Counted from the first letter of the stretch, positions 7,125 to 15,041 are shown. The stretch is 18,404 nt of DNA from Azoarcus sp. (GCA_023230755.1 JALNWS010000068.1:1-18404); one strand, 5' to 3'. The notes: generated by a model from the letters alone, not told the origin. Numbers and translations: made by a program.

Positions 7125-8201
7125 GTGATTGACTTCTCAATATTCGGTTCGAAGGCGCGACAGCTCGCAGGGCTGGATATCTCCTCTTCATCCGTAAAGA
7201 TGGTGGAGCTCGTCGAGAGTGAGAAAGGCGGCTTTCGCGTGGAACGCTATGCGATCGAGCCGCTGCCACGAGATGCCGTCGTCGACGGCAACATATCCAA
7301 TCTTGACGCCGTCACCGAAGGCGTCAGGCGGCTCGTCCGACGCTTCGGCCCTGGCGTGAAGAACGTTGCCATGGCCTTGCCTGCATCCGCGGTCATCACC
7401 AAGAAGATCATCCTCCCGGATGGTCTGCGTGAGCAGGAAATGGAACTCCAGGTCGAGTCCGAAGCCAATCAGTACATCCCGTTTGCGCTCGATGAGGTGA
7501 ATCTCGATTTTCAGGTGGTTGGCCCCGCTGGTGGCGGGTCCGGGGAAGTCGAGGTGCTGATTGCCGCGTCGCGCAAGGAAAAGGTGGAAGACCGGGTCGC
7601 CGTCGCTCAGGCTTGCGGCCTCAAGGCGGTAGTGCTCGACATCGAGTCACTCGCAGTCGAGTCCTCCTTCGAACTGGTCAGCAGGCAGTTGCCGGGCGGT
7701 GGCGCAGGAAAGGTGGTCGCCCTGATCGATATCGGCGCCTCCGCAATGAATGTCGCGGTGCTGCGCGACGGGCATCAGGTGTACTCAAGAGAGCAGGCTT
7801 TTGGCGGCAATCAGCTGACTCAGGACATTGCACGCCAGTACGGCATGAGCGTGGATGAGGCTGAGGCGGCGAAGCGGTCGGGCAGTCTGCCGGACGACTA
7901 TGCACGTGATCTTCTGCGCCCGTTCATGGACAGTCTTGCCCTTGAGGTCTCGCGCGCATTGCAGTTCTTCTTCACTTCGACTCAGTACAATCAGGTCGAC
8001 CATCTCGTACTTGCAGGCGGTTGTGCGGTCATGCCGGGGCTTGCCGAGGTTGTAGGTGGCCGGACTCAGGTCGAGACCATTGTGGCCAACCCCTTTGCAG
8101 GGATGGCGCTGTCCTCGAAGGTCCGTCCCAAGAATCTGCTGGCTGATGCACCGTCCTTGATGGTCGCGTGCGGGCTGGCTTTGCGGAGATTCGACGCATG
8201 A
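7125..8201 (+). CDS. pilM: Type IV pilus assembly protein PilM
   Basis: A 358-residue cytoplasmic actin-like ATPase-fold protein related to FtsA. PilM docks onto the cytoplasmic N-terminal peptide of PilN and links the pilus alignment complex to the motor side. The start GLDISSSSVKMVEL is the first phosphate loop of the actin-like fold; IDIGASAMNVAVLRDG near 205 is the second. The section LPDGLREQEMELQVESEANQ, broken around Glu-Met, is typical of PilM. The start is GTG at 7125, with TAAGGG at 7111-7116 as ribosome binding site 8 bases upstream; no ATG fits the family N-terminus. Its TGA overlaps the pilN ATG by 4 bases. Confidence 0.96.
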   Translation: MIDFSIFGSKARQLAGLDISSSSVKMVELVESEKGGFRVERYAIEPLPRDAVVDGNISNLDAVTEGVRRLVRRFGPGVKNVAMALPASAVITKKIILPDGLREQEMELQVESEANQYIPFALDEVNLDFQVVGPAGGGSGEVEVLIAASRKEKVEDRVAVAQACGLKAVVLDIESLAVESSFELVSRQLPGGGAGKVVALIDIGASAMNVAVLRDGHQVYSREQAFGGNQLTQDIARQYGMSVDEAEAAKRSGSLPDDYARDLLRPFMDSLALEVSRALQFFFTSTQYNQVDHLVLAGGCAVMPGLAEVVGGRTQVETIVANPFAGMALSSKVRPKNLLADAPSLMVACGLALRRFDA

Positions 8202-8779
8202 TCCGGATCAACCTGCTGCCCCATCGCGAGGAAAAGCGAAAGGAGCGGCGTCAGCAGTTTTATACGCTCTCGGGTGGCATGGTTTTGCTCGGTGCCGCGA
8301 TTGCCTTGCTGGTACATACCGTCTACGCCGGGTACATCGAACGCCAGGAAGCCAAAAACGGGTACATCAAGGCCGAGATCGTGAAGCTCGACGAGCAGAT
8401 CGTCGAGATCAAGCGTCTTCGCGAGCAGATAGACTCGCTGCTGGCGCGAAAGCAGGTGATCGAGTCCTTGCAGGGCAGTCGGGCCGAAACCGTGCATCTT
8501 TTCAATGAACTGGCTCGAAGAATGCCCGATGGCGTGTACCTGAAATCGGTAAAGCAGGCCGCCCAGCAGGTCACGCTTGTCGGCTATGCGCAGTCGAATG
8601 CGCGGGTCTCGACGCTGATGCGCAATCTTGATGAGTCACCTTTCCTGCAGAACCCCGGGCTCGTTGAAGCCAAGTCTTCCAGTGTGAATAACCGCAGGAT
8701 CAGCGAGTTCATCCTGAAAATCGGTATTGAGGGCCCGTCTGCCGAAAGTGATCAGGTCGCGCAGGGAGGCACACGATGA
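8198..8779 (+). CDS. pilN: Type IV pilus assembly protein PilN
   Basis: A 193-residue bitopic inner-membrane protein. The cytoplasmic end begins MIRINLLPHRE; the INLLP peptide is the known PilM-binding element. A basic stretch (EKRKERRQQ) precedes one membrane helix at about 23-45. A coiled-coil segment follows at about 48-90, then a small alpha-beta periplasmic domain that pairs with PilO. I start it at the ATG at 8198, inside the pilM stop codon (ATGA), rather than at an upstream in-frame start at 8168, because the family starts two residues before INLLP. Confidence 0.95.
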   Translation: MIRINLLPHREEKRKERRQQFYTLSGGMVLLGAAIALLVHTVYAGYIERQEAKNGYIKAEIVKLDEQIVEIKRLREQIDSLLARKQVIESLQGSRAETVHLFNELARRMPDGVYLKSVKQAAQQVTLVGYAQSNARVSTLMRNLDESPFLQNPGLVEAKSSSVNNRRISEFILKIGIEGPSAESDQVAQGGTR

Positions 8780-9453
8780 CATCCAAAGATGTGTTCTCTG
8801 GTCTGCGTGACATTGATTTTCAGCGCCTGCAGCAGGATTTTCAGAACCTCGATCCCAATGACCCAGGGGTGTGGCCTCTTGCGCCGCGCGTTGCAGCTTT
8901 CCTGTTCCTGTTCGTTGCGACCATTGCCGCGGCCTGGTGGTTTGACTGGAGTGATCAAGCGGCTTTGCTGGAGAAGCGCCAAGCCGAAGAGCAGCAGTTG
9001 CGCCAGGATTGGCTGGGCAAAAAGCGCATGGCGGTCAATCTTGATGAGCACAAGCGTCAACTTGCCGAGATCGATCGTCAGTTCGGCGCATTGCTGAAAC
9101 AGCTGCCCAATCGTGCCGAAATGGATTCGCTTCTGTCCGACATCAACCAGGCGGGTCTGGGGCGGGGGTTGCAGTTCGAACTCTTCAAACCGGGTAGTGA
9201 TCAGGTCAAGGATTTCTACGCCGAGATGCCGATTGAAATTCGGGTTACAGGTGGTTATCACGACCTCGGCGAATTTGCGAGTGACGTTGCACGCATGCCG
9301 CGGATCGTCACGCTCAATAACGTTTCGCTTGACTCCGCTGCGGACGGCCGTCTGGTACTTGAGGCCAAGGCCACGACCTACCGTTATCTTGATGAAGATG
9401 AACTGGCGCAGCAGCGGCAGGCCGCCAAGGCTGCACAGGGGAAGAAACGATGA
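8776..9453 (+). CDS. pilO: Type IV pilus assembly protein PilO
   Basis: A 225-residue inner-membrane partner of PilN. The N-terminal 35 residues are cytoplasmic, then one membrane helix at about 36-58 (rich in Ala, Phe, Trp). A charged coiled coil runs at about 62-112 (LLEKRQAEEQQLRQDW and following). A periplasmic ferredoxin-like domain follows, including EMPIEIRVTGGYHDLGEFASDVARMPRIVTL, read here in two blocks near 154-186. The PilN-PilO heterodimer positions PilP under the secretin. The C-terminus is a short Lys/Gln-rich tail. It is linked to both pilN and pilP by 4-base ATGA overlaps. Confidence 0.96.
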   Translation: MTSKDVFSGLRDIDFQRLQQDFQNLDPNDPGVWPLAPRVAAFLFLFVATIAAAWWFDWSDQAALLEKRQAEEQQLRQDWLGKKRMAVNLDEHKRQLAEIDRQFGALLKQLPNRAEMDSLLSDINQAGLGRGLQFELFKPGSDQVKDFYAEMPIEIRVTGGYHDLGEFASDVARMPRIVTLNNVSLDSAADGRLVLEAKATTYRYLDEDELAQQRQAAKAAQGKKR

Positions 9454-9968
9454 GGAAATTGTTGCTTCTCATCAGCTGTGTCGCACTCTCCGGGTGCGCG
9501 GACAACCAGGAGGATATTCAATCCTGGATGGCAGAACAGGCCGCGGGAATGCGGGGTGTTGTAAAGCCTCTGCCTGAGATCAAGGAGTTCGCCACAACCG
9601 ACTATGCCGCCGCCGCGCTGATCGAGCCTTTCAAGGCGTCGCGGATAGAGCCAGAGCGCAAGAATGGAGGTGGTGGGCTGCGTCCCGATCCGGACCGCAG
9701 GCGCGAACCGCTGGAGGCCTACCCGCTGGAAAGTTTGCGCATGGTGGGCGTGCTGACTCAGGATAAGGTCTCGCAGGCCCTCATCCAAGCGGATAAATCG
9801 CTCTATCGCGTGAAGGCGGGCAATTATCTCGGACAGGATTATGGCGTGATTACTGCAGTGACCGATGCGTCGGTTGAGTTGCGTGAGCTGGTTGAGGATG
9901 TAAATGGTGACTGGGTTGAGCGCGCCAGTTCGCTGCAGTTGCAGGAGCGGCAGGAGGCCGGAAAATGA
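9450..9968 (+). CDS. pilP: Type IV pilus assembly lipoprotein PilP
   Basis: A 172-residue lipoprotein. The signal sequence ends in the lipobox Leu-Ser-Gly-Cys with Cys16 lipidated. A flexible linker follows, including the Pro-Leu-Pro-Glu-Ile-Lys section that is common in PilP and the polar GGGGLRPDPDRRREPLEAYP stretch near 70-90. The C-terminal beta domain (about 92-160) has SLRMVGVLTQDKVSQALIQ and YRVKAGNYLGQDYGVI, the typical PilP/HofP fold that binds the N0 domain of the PilQ secretin. It bridges the inner-membrane PilN-PilO pair and PilQ. Its TGA overlaps the pilQ ATG. Confidence 0.95.
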   Translation: MRKLLLLISCVALSGCADNQEDIQSWMAEQAAGMRGVVKPLPEIKEFATTDYAAAALIEPFKASRIEPERKNGGGGLRPDPDRRREPLEAYPLESLRMVGVLTQDKVSQALIQADKSLYRVKAGNYLGQDYGVITAVTDASVELRELVEDVNGDWVERASSLQLQERQEAGK

Positions 9969-12073
9969 AGAATAGAATCGGAACGGCGCTGCTCGCAGCG
10001 GTGGTCGCAATGCTGATGCCTGTAAGCGTCGCTTTTGCGCAGGACTCGGGGGGGGCTCAGGCTGCGTCCTCCAACAGCATCGAAGCGCTGGAGGTTGCTG
10101 AGCAGGGAGGGGCGATCTTTGTCCGGATCTCAATGAAGGAGCCTCTCGCGGCACCTCCAGCGAGTTTCAGTGTTGCCAATCCCGCCCGGATCGCTTTCGA
10201 TTTTCCGGCTACGGCCAACGCGCTGGGCCGCAACGTGCAGACGATCGAGCGCGGGGATCTTCGCAGCGCGAATATCGTTCAGGCCGGTGAGCGTACGCGG
10301 CTGGTTCTCAATCTGGTGAAGATGTCGCCCTATGAGACCCGGATGGACGGTCGCAATGTTGTCATCGCGCTAACGCCGGTCAATGCTCAGGCTACGCCAA
10401 GCGTCGTCGAACAGGCTCATGCCAATTTCGCGACTGCAAACCCTGCCATTAGTGGTGGAAAGAGCATTCGGGATATCAATTTCCGGCGCGGAAAACAAGG
10501 TGAAGGACGTGTTCTCGTTCAGCTCTCCAGTGCGGAAACCGGCATCGACATCCGCCAGCAGGGCGGTAACCTCGTTGTTGATTTTCTCAAGACCACCCTG
10601 CCCGAGCACTTGCGTCGCAAGTCGGACGTGACCGATTTCGCCACACCGATTTCGGGCATGGTTGCACAGCAGCAGGGCGACAACGTTCGCCTCGTGGTGA
10701 CACCGAACGGATTATGGGAACACAACGCATATCAGAGTGACGATCAGTTCGTGCTCGAGGTAAAGCGCATCGTCGAGGATCCGAACAAGCTGGTTCAGGG
10801 TACGCGTGGTCAGTACCAGGGCGAGAAGCTGTCGCTTAACTTCCAGAATATCGACGTGCGTTCGGTATTGCAGGTCATTGCCGACTTCACGAACTTCAAT
10901 ATCATCACATCTGACTCGGTGCAGGGCAGTCTGACGCTCCGGCTGAAGGATGTCCCCTGGGATCAGGCGCTGGACATCATCCTGCAGGCCAAGGGTCTGG
11001 ACATGCGGAAGAGCGGCAACGTGATCTGGATTGCACCGGGTGACGAGCTTGCGGCGCGTGAAAAGCTGCAGCTTGAAGCCAAGGCACAGATCAGCGATCT
11101 TGAGCCGCTGCAGACGGAAAGCTTTCAAATCAATTATCACAAGGCCAAGGAGATCTTTGACTTCCTGAAGAGCAAGGACCAGACCATGCTCTCGAAGCGC
11201 GGCAGCGTCGTTGTTGATGAGCGGAGCAACAAGGTCTTCGTTACGGATATCGGTACGCGCCTCGCCATGTTGCGCAAACTGGTGACGGAAATCGACGTTG
11301 CACCGAGACAGGTGTTAATTGAGGCCCGGATTGTTGAGGCGTCGAAGACCTTCTCCAGAGATATCGGCGTGCGCCTCGGGCTCGGCAGTAACAAGGGGGT
11401 AAGCCTGGGAGGCGGCGCAAAGCTGGGATTTGGGTCGTCCTCACTTGGTACTGGATCGAACACCTTTACTCCAGGGGAGGCACAGAGTGGAACCGGTTAT
11501 CTGCCTTCAGGGTACGGCTCGGTCAACCTCAGTCTGTTCAACAGTTCGCTTACCCGCTTCCTGAATCTTGAGTTGCAGGCCCTGGAGTCCGATGGGCGTG
11601 GCCGCGTGATCTCCAGCCCGCGGATCCTGACGGCGAACCAGGTAGAGGCGTCAATCGAGCAGGGTACGGAAATTCCCTACCTCGAGGCAAGCAGCTCGGG
11701 TTCGACGAGTGTTTCGTTCAAGAAGGCAGTGCTTTCACTCAAGGTGAAGCCGCAAATTACGCCAGACGGGCGCCTGCAGCTCGCGATTCAGGTCAACAAG
11801 GATCGGCCTGCCTATGAAGATGCGCTCCTTAACGTGCCTCCGATCGAGACCAAAAACATCAAGAGTGAAGTCTTGGTCGAGAATGGCGGGACGGTTGTGA
11901 TCGGCGGGATCTATCTGGAAGAGGAAACCAAGGGGGTTGATCGCGTGCCCGTTCTTGGCGAGCTTCCTTTCGTGGGTGCCTTGTTCAGGAGTACCAGCGT
12001 GTCATCGGAACGTAGTGAATTGCTGATTTTCGTGACACCGCGAATCGTGGCTGATTCGCTGACGCTCCGATAA
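9965..12073 (+). CDS. pilQ: Type IV pilus secretin PilQ
   Basis: A 702-residue outer-membrane secretin through which the pilus fibre leaves. A signal peptide ends near Ala25 (Ala-Phe-Ala before Gln26). Two AMIN domains at about 38-140 and 165-270 are expected to bind peptidoglycan. The N0/STN domain (about 288-360) contains LNFQNIDVRSVLQVIADFTN; the N1 domain (about 385-450) contains SVVVDERSNKVFVTD. The secretin core (about 455-702) shows RQVLIEARIVEA, a Gly/Ser-rich region near 475-520, EIPYLEAS, and the signature VPVLGELPFVGALFRS before the final LLIFVTPRIV. Length and domain order are normal for betaproteobacteria. It closes the pilus cluster; a hairpin follows 27 bases after its stop. 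Confidence 0.97.
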   Translation: MKNRIGTALLAAVVAMLMPVSVAFAQDSGGAQAASSNSIEALEVAEQGGAIFVRISMKEPLAAPPASFSVANPARIAFDFPATANALGRNVQTIERGDLRSANIVQAGERTRLVLNLVKMSPYETRMDGRNVVIALTPVNAQATPSVVEQAHANFATANPAISGGKSIRDINFRRGKQGEGRVLVQLSSAETGIDIRQQGGNLVVDFLKTTLPEHLRRKSDVTDFATPISGMVAQQQGDNVRLVVTPNGLWEHNAYQSDDQFVLEVKRIVEDPNKLVQGTRGQYQGEKLSLNFQNIDVRSVLQVIADFTNFNIITSDSVQGSLTLRLKDVPWDQALDIILQAKGLDMRKSGNVIWIAPGDELAAREKLQLEAKAQISDLEPLQTESFQINYHKAKEIFDFLKSKDQTMLSKRGSVVVDERSNKVFVTDIGTRLAMLRKLVTEIDVAPRQVLIEARIVEASKTFSRDIGVRLGLGSNKGVSLGGGAKLGFGSSSLGTGSNTFTPGEAQSGTGYLPSGYGSVNLSLFNSSLTRFLNLELQALESDGRGRVISSPRILTANQVEASIEQGTEIPYLEASSSGSTSVSFKKAVLSLKVKPQITPDGRLQLAIQVNKDRPAYEDALLNVPPIETKNIKSEVLVENGGTVVIGGIYLEEETKGVDRVPVLGELPFVGALFRSTSVSSERSELLIFVTPRIVADSLTLR

Positions 12074-12100
12074 GCCAGTTCCGCTGCTGCTACAATTCGG

Positions 12101-12132
12101 GGGCGGTGACTCCAAGGGGGTCACCGCCCTTT
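12101..12132 (+). terminator. Hairpin with short T-run between pilQ and aroK
   Basis: GGGCGGTGAC (12101-12110) pairs perfectly with GTCACCGCCC (12120-12129) around a 9-base loop, followed by TTT at 12130-12132. The stem is strong but the T-run is short, so termination after pilQ may be partial, letting some transcription continue into aroK, whose GTG lies 27 bases downstream. Confidence 0.6.
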
Positions 12133-12159
12133 CGTACATTTGAAGCCGGCGATATTAGT

Positions 12160-12690
12160 GTGACTTGTCTGATACTGATCGGCATGATGGGTGCCGGAAA
12201 AACGACTGTAGGGCGCGAGCTTGCAAAGCGCAGACGCATGCGCTTTGCCGACTGCGACCATGAGATCGTTGCGCGTACAGGGGTCACCATACCCACGATA
12301 TTCGAGATTGAGGGCGAGGATGGCTTTCGGCGGCGTGAGGCGCAAGCGTTGGACGAACTCACGCTTGAGTCCGATCTGGTCCTGGCCACTGGTGGTGGCG
12401 TGGTGCTTGATGCCGGAAACCGGGCTTTGCTATCGCAGCGCGGCATCGTGATCTATCTCAATGTACCGCCCCAGATTCTCTGGGAACGTACGCGCCACGA
12501 CCGCAACCGACCCTTGCTGCGGGTGGAGAATCCGCGCCAGCGCATTGAGGAATTGCACCGCATCCGCGACCCGCTCTACCGCGAAGTGGCTGACCTCGTG
12601 GTCGAAGGTGGTCGTGGCAATCCTGGCGCAATGGTGCGGCAGATCGAGAAAGCGCTGGCTACTCTGGACAAGACTTCATGCGAACACTGA
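12160..12690 (+). CDS. aroK: Shikimate kinase
   Basis: A 176-residue P-loop kinase that phosphorylates shikimate at O3 in the chorismate pathway. The Walker A loop GMMGAGKT is at 8-15. An Asp-containing FADCDHEI segment and FRRRE provide the shikimate-binding acid and arginine; ATGGGVV is the conserved glycine motif, and RNRPLL is the flexible lid with its arginine. I chose the GTG at 12160, which gives VTCLILIGMMG, the standard family N-terminus. A longer reading from ATG 12106 would place the start inside the pilQ terminator hairpin and add residues with no family counterpart. The ribosome binding site is weak. The end overlaps aroB by 13 bases. Confidence 0.94.
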   Translation: MTCLILIGMMGAGKTTVGRELAKRRRMRFADCDHEIVARTGVTIPTIFEIEGEDGFRRREAQALDELTLESDLVLATGGGVVLDAGNRALLSQRGIVIYLNVPPQILWERTRHDRNRPLLRVENPRQRIEELHRIRDPLYREVADLVVEGGRGNPGAMVRQIEKALATLDKTSCEH

Positions 12691-13760
12691 ATGTGGCGCT
12701 CGGCTCTCGGGCGTATCCGATTCATATCGGCGGCAAATTGCTCGATTGCCCCGAGTTGATTCTTCCTCAACTGAAGACGCGTCGTGTGGTGATCGTTACC
12801 AACGACGTCGTCGGACCGCTTTACCTCGCGCGCCTGCAGTCCGGCCTGGAATCCATCGGCGTCGCGGTAAGTGCTGTCGTCCTGCCCGATGGCGAGCGCC
12901 ACAAGGACTGGCAAACACTCAACCTCATTTTCGATGCACTTCTCGGGGACCGTTGCGAGCGTTCCACCACTCTGATCGCCCTCGGCGGCGGTGTCGTGGG
13001 CGACATGGGTGGGTTTGCTGCCGCCTGTTATCAGCGCGGCATGCCTTTCATTCAGGTGCCGACGACGCTGCTTGCACAGGTGGATTCGTCCGTAGGGGGC
13101 AAGACTGCGATCAATCATCCGCTGGGCAAGAACATGATTGGTGCCTTCTATCAGCCCCGTCTGGTGCTTGCAGACACTTCTGTGCTTGATACCTTGCCGC
13201 CGCGCGAGCTCGCAGCCGGGCTGGCAGAGGTCATCAAGTACGGATTGATTCGCGATCCGGCGTTTCTGGACTGGATCGAGAGCAATCTCGATCGTTTGCT
13301 GGTACGCGACCCCGACGCGCTGGCCTTTGCCATTGAGCGTTCGTGCGCCAACAAGGCAGAGGTGGTGGCTGCAGACGAGACCGAACAGGGTGAGCGTGCG
13401 CTGCTCAATCTCGGCCATACCTTCGGTCATGCGATCGAAACCGGTCTGGGCTACGGCGTGTGCCTGCACGGCGAGGCCGTCGCGATCGGTACGATGATGG
13501 CGGCGGAGCTCTCGTTGCGCCTCGGCTGGCTGTCCGGGCCAGAGCTTGCACGTATCGAAAGCCTGTTCCAGCGTGCGGGCCTGCCGGTGGTCGGACCGAA
13601 GCTTGGCGTGGATCGCTACCTTGAGCTGATGTCGCACGACAAAAAAGTGGAAGCAGGGCGCTTGCGCCTTGTTCTGTTGCGCGCGCTGGGCAAGGCGGTC
13701 ATGTACGCTGACGCGCCGGCAGCCGAAATTGCCGCTTCCATCGAGGCTCGGTGCGCGTGA
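12678..13760 (+). CDS. aroB: 3-dehydroquinate synthase
   Basis: A 360-residue NAD- and zinc-dependent enzyme that closes the ring of DAHP to 3-dehydroquinate, the second shikimate-pathway step. The nucleotide-binding section has GGGVVGDMGGFAAA at 103-116, then QVPTTLLAQVDSSVGGKTAIN at about 126-146 (a longer run split here by position). The zinc ligands are in place by my count: Glu184 in LAEVIKYG, His247 in NLGHTFGH and His264 in LHGEA. DGERHK at 71-76 is also conserved. The ATG at 12678 lies inside aroK, a translational coupling that also fits the usual aroK-aroB pair. It overlaps the next gene, dgt. Confidence 0.97.
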   Translation: MRTLNVALGSRAYPIHIGGKLLDCPELILPQLKTRRVVIVTNDVVGPLYLARLQSGLESIGVAVSAVVLPDGERHKDWQTLNLIFDALLGDRCERSTTLIALGGGVVGDMGGFAAACYQRGMPFIQVPTTLLAQVDSSVGGKTAINHPLGKNMIGAFYQPRLVLADTSVLDTLPPRELAAGLAEVIKYGLIRDPAFLDWIESNLDRLLVRDPDALAFAIERSCANKAEVVAADETEQGERALLNLGHTFGHAIETGLGYGVCLHGEAVAIGTMMAAELSLRLGWLSGPELARIESLFQRAGLPVVGPKLGVDRYLELMSHDKKVEAGRLRLVLLRALGKAVMYADAPAAEIAASIEARCA

Positions 13761-14890
13761 AGCGGGACATCGGGCTCGCGACTTACGCCGTATCCGACGT
13801 CAACACCCGCGGACGCCAATACGACGAGCCGCCACCCAGCGGACGTTCAGACTTTCAGCGCGATCGCGATCGCGTGATTCACTCTACGGCGTTTCGGCGT
13901 CTTGAGTACAAGACGCAGGTATTCGTCAATCATGAGGGTGACCTGTTCCGGACGCGGCTCACCCACAGCATCGAGGTTGCACAGCTCACTCGCAGCATTT
14001 CGCGCGCGCTCGCCCTGAACGAGGATCTTGCCGAGGCGATTGCATTGGCTCACGACCTCGGGCACACCCCTTTCGGTCATGCGGGGCAGGACGCGCTGAA
14101 CGCCTGCATGAAGGCTTATGGTGGCTTTGAACACAATCTGCAGTCGTTGCGCACGGTTGATCTGCTGGAGGAGCATTACGCTGCCTTCGATGGGCTCAAT
14201 CTGATGTACGAGACGCGCGAGGGGGTGCTGAAGCACTGCTCGCGCCCGAATGCAGAGCAATTGGGTGTGCTGGGAAAACGCTTTCTCGACGGTACTCAGC
14301 CGTCTCTCGAGGCGCAACTGGCAAACCTTGCCGATGAGATCGCCTACAACAACCATGATGTCGACGATGGCCTGCGCTCGGGCCTGATTACGCTGGAGCA
14401 ACTCGATGAAGTGCCGGTCTTTGCCGAGCACAGGCGAGCGGTCGAGGCACGCTGGCCGGGGCTGAGCGGACGCAAGCTGATTCATGAAACAATCCGGCGC
14501 ATGGTGGACAGCATGGCGCTTGATCTTATCGCGCAGACGCGTAGCAATATTGCTGACGCGGGCGTGAAGACGCTCGACGAGGTGAGACTGGCGCCGCGAC
14601 TGGTATCGTATTCTGCCGAGCAATGGCCGCGTTTGCAGGAGCTGAAAGTCTTCCTGCGCGAGAATCTGTACTGGCATTATCAGGTGCTGCGCATGACGGA
14701 CAAGGCGCGCCGCATCATCGGAGATCTCTTCTCTGCGTTCATGAACGACCCCCGTTTGCTGCCGCCGCAGTATCTGGTGAAGGCACACACAGACAAGCCC
14801 AGAGCGATTGCCGACTACATCGCAGGGATGACAGACCGTTATGCAATGAAAGAGCACGGCCGACTCTTCGCCGTCGGTGAAATATACTGA
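13751..14890 (+). CDS. dgt: dGTP triphosphohydrolase-like HD-domain protein
   Basis: A 379-residue protein of the type 2 dGTPase-like subfamily. These enzymes split dNTPs into deoxynucleoside and triphosphate and so affect the dNTP pool. The metal site is complete: RTRLTHS gives His72, HDLGHTPFGH gives His101-Asp102 with the extended HDxGHxPFGH signature, and LADEIAYNNHDVDDG supplies the later Asp. The start is uncertain: GTG at 13751 and GTG at 13757 are both possible, the second making a tidy GTGA overlap with the aroB stop, with GAGG at 13743-13746 upstream. It takes the place downstream of aroB where E. coli carries damX. No DamX-like SPOR protein is seen here. Confidence 0.93.
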   Translation: MRVKRDIGLATYAVSDVNTRGRQYDEPPPSGRSDFQRDRDRVIHSTAFRRLEYKTQVFVNHEGDLFRTRLTHSIEVAQLTRSISRALALNEDLAEAIALAHDLGHTPFGHAGQDALNACMKAYGGFEHNLQSLRTVDLLEEHYAAFDGLNLMYETREGVLKHCSRPNAEQLGVLGKRFLDGTQPSLEAQLANLADEIAYNNHDVDDGLRSGLITLEQLDEVPVFAEHRRAVEARWPGLSGRKLIHETIRRMVDSMALDLIAQTRSNIADAGVKTLDEVRLAPRLVSYSAEQWPRLQELKVFLRENLYWHYQVLRMTDKARRIIGDLFSAFMNDPRLLPPQYLVKAHTDKPRAIADYIAGMTDRYAMKEHGRLFAVGEIY

Positions 14891-14916
14891 TTTGTCATAG
14901 ACTTACCGCACTGCAA

Positions 14917-14939
14917 AAAACGCTTGAGTCGAGCGTTTT
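14917..14939. terminator. Bidirectional-type hairpin after dgt
   Basis: AAAACGCT (14917-14924) pairs with AGCGTTTT (14932-14939) around a 7-base loop. The A-rich left flank and T-rich right arm are the pattern of a two-way intrinsic terminator. It lies 26 bases after the dgt stop. The proposed -35 box of the next promoter sits in its loop. Confidence 0.5.
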
Positions 14940-14952
14940 GCGGGGGTATATT
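14924..14952 (+). promoter_or_regulatory. Sigma70-like promoter upstream of gltB / candidate small RNA
   Basis: TTGAGT at 14924-14929 (four of six) and TATATT at 14947-14952 (five of six) are spaced by exactly 17 bases. The expected start of transcription is near 14959. It could drive a short RNA ending at the terminator at 15007-15037, or gltB with a long leader, or both. Confidence 0.5.
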
Positions 14953-14958
14953 CAAGCA

Positions 14959-15037
14959 TCCGTTTAATGTGTTCGTAGCGATTGGCTGATAAGCAGTCGA
15001 TTGTGCAAGCCGGGGTGCCCGCGCGCCCGGCTTTTTT
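14959..15037 (+). ncRNA. Candidate ~80-nt small RNA or attenuated gltB leader
   Basis: The interval runs from the inferred transcription start to a strong intrinsic terminator, with no recognisable reading frame inside. It resembles the promoter-to-terminator unit of a bacterial small RNA. Since gltB lies just downstream on the same strand with no better promoter seen after the terminator, the same unit could be the 5' part of a gltB leader controlled by attenuation. I recognise no known RNA family or tRNA fold in it. Confidence 0.35.
15007..15037 (+). terminator. Strong Rho-independent terminator upstream of gltB
   Basis: AAGCCGGG (15007-15014) pairs with CCCGGCTT (15026-15033) around an 11-base GC-rich loop, and six T residues occupy 15032-15037. 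This is the best intrinsic terminator in the window. It lies about 100 bases before the gltB start, not directly after dgt, with a promoter-like signal in between. Confidence 0.85.
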
Positions 15038-15041
15038 GTGT

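Noticed and set aside
8168..8197. Upstream start for pilN
   Set aside because: It would overlap pilM by more than 30 bases and place ten extra residues before the conserved INLLP peptide; the ATGA start at 8198 fits the pattern of the whole operon.
12106..12159. Upstream ATG start for aroK
   Set aside because: It lies within the stem-loop after pilQ and adds 18 residues with no family counterpart; GTG at 12160 matches the usual shikimate kinase N-terminus.
12576..13637. A 353-codon open frame on the minus strand opposite aroB
   Set aside because: Shadow of aroB, whose zinc ligands and NAD motifs are complete.
13847..14857. A 336-codon open frame on the minus strand opposite dgt
   Set aside because: Shadow of dgt, which has the full HD signature on the plus strand.
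14953..15037. tRNA or known small RNA in the dgt-gltB gap
   Set aside because: No cloverleaf, no T-loop-like GTTCGA motif in position and no CCA end were found; I keep it only as an unassigned RNA candidate.
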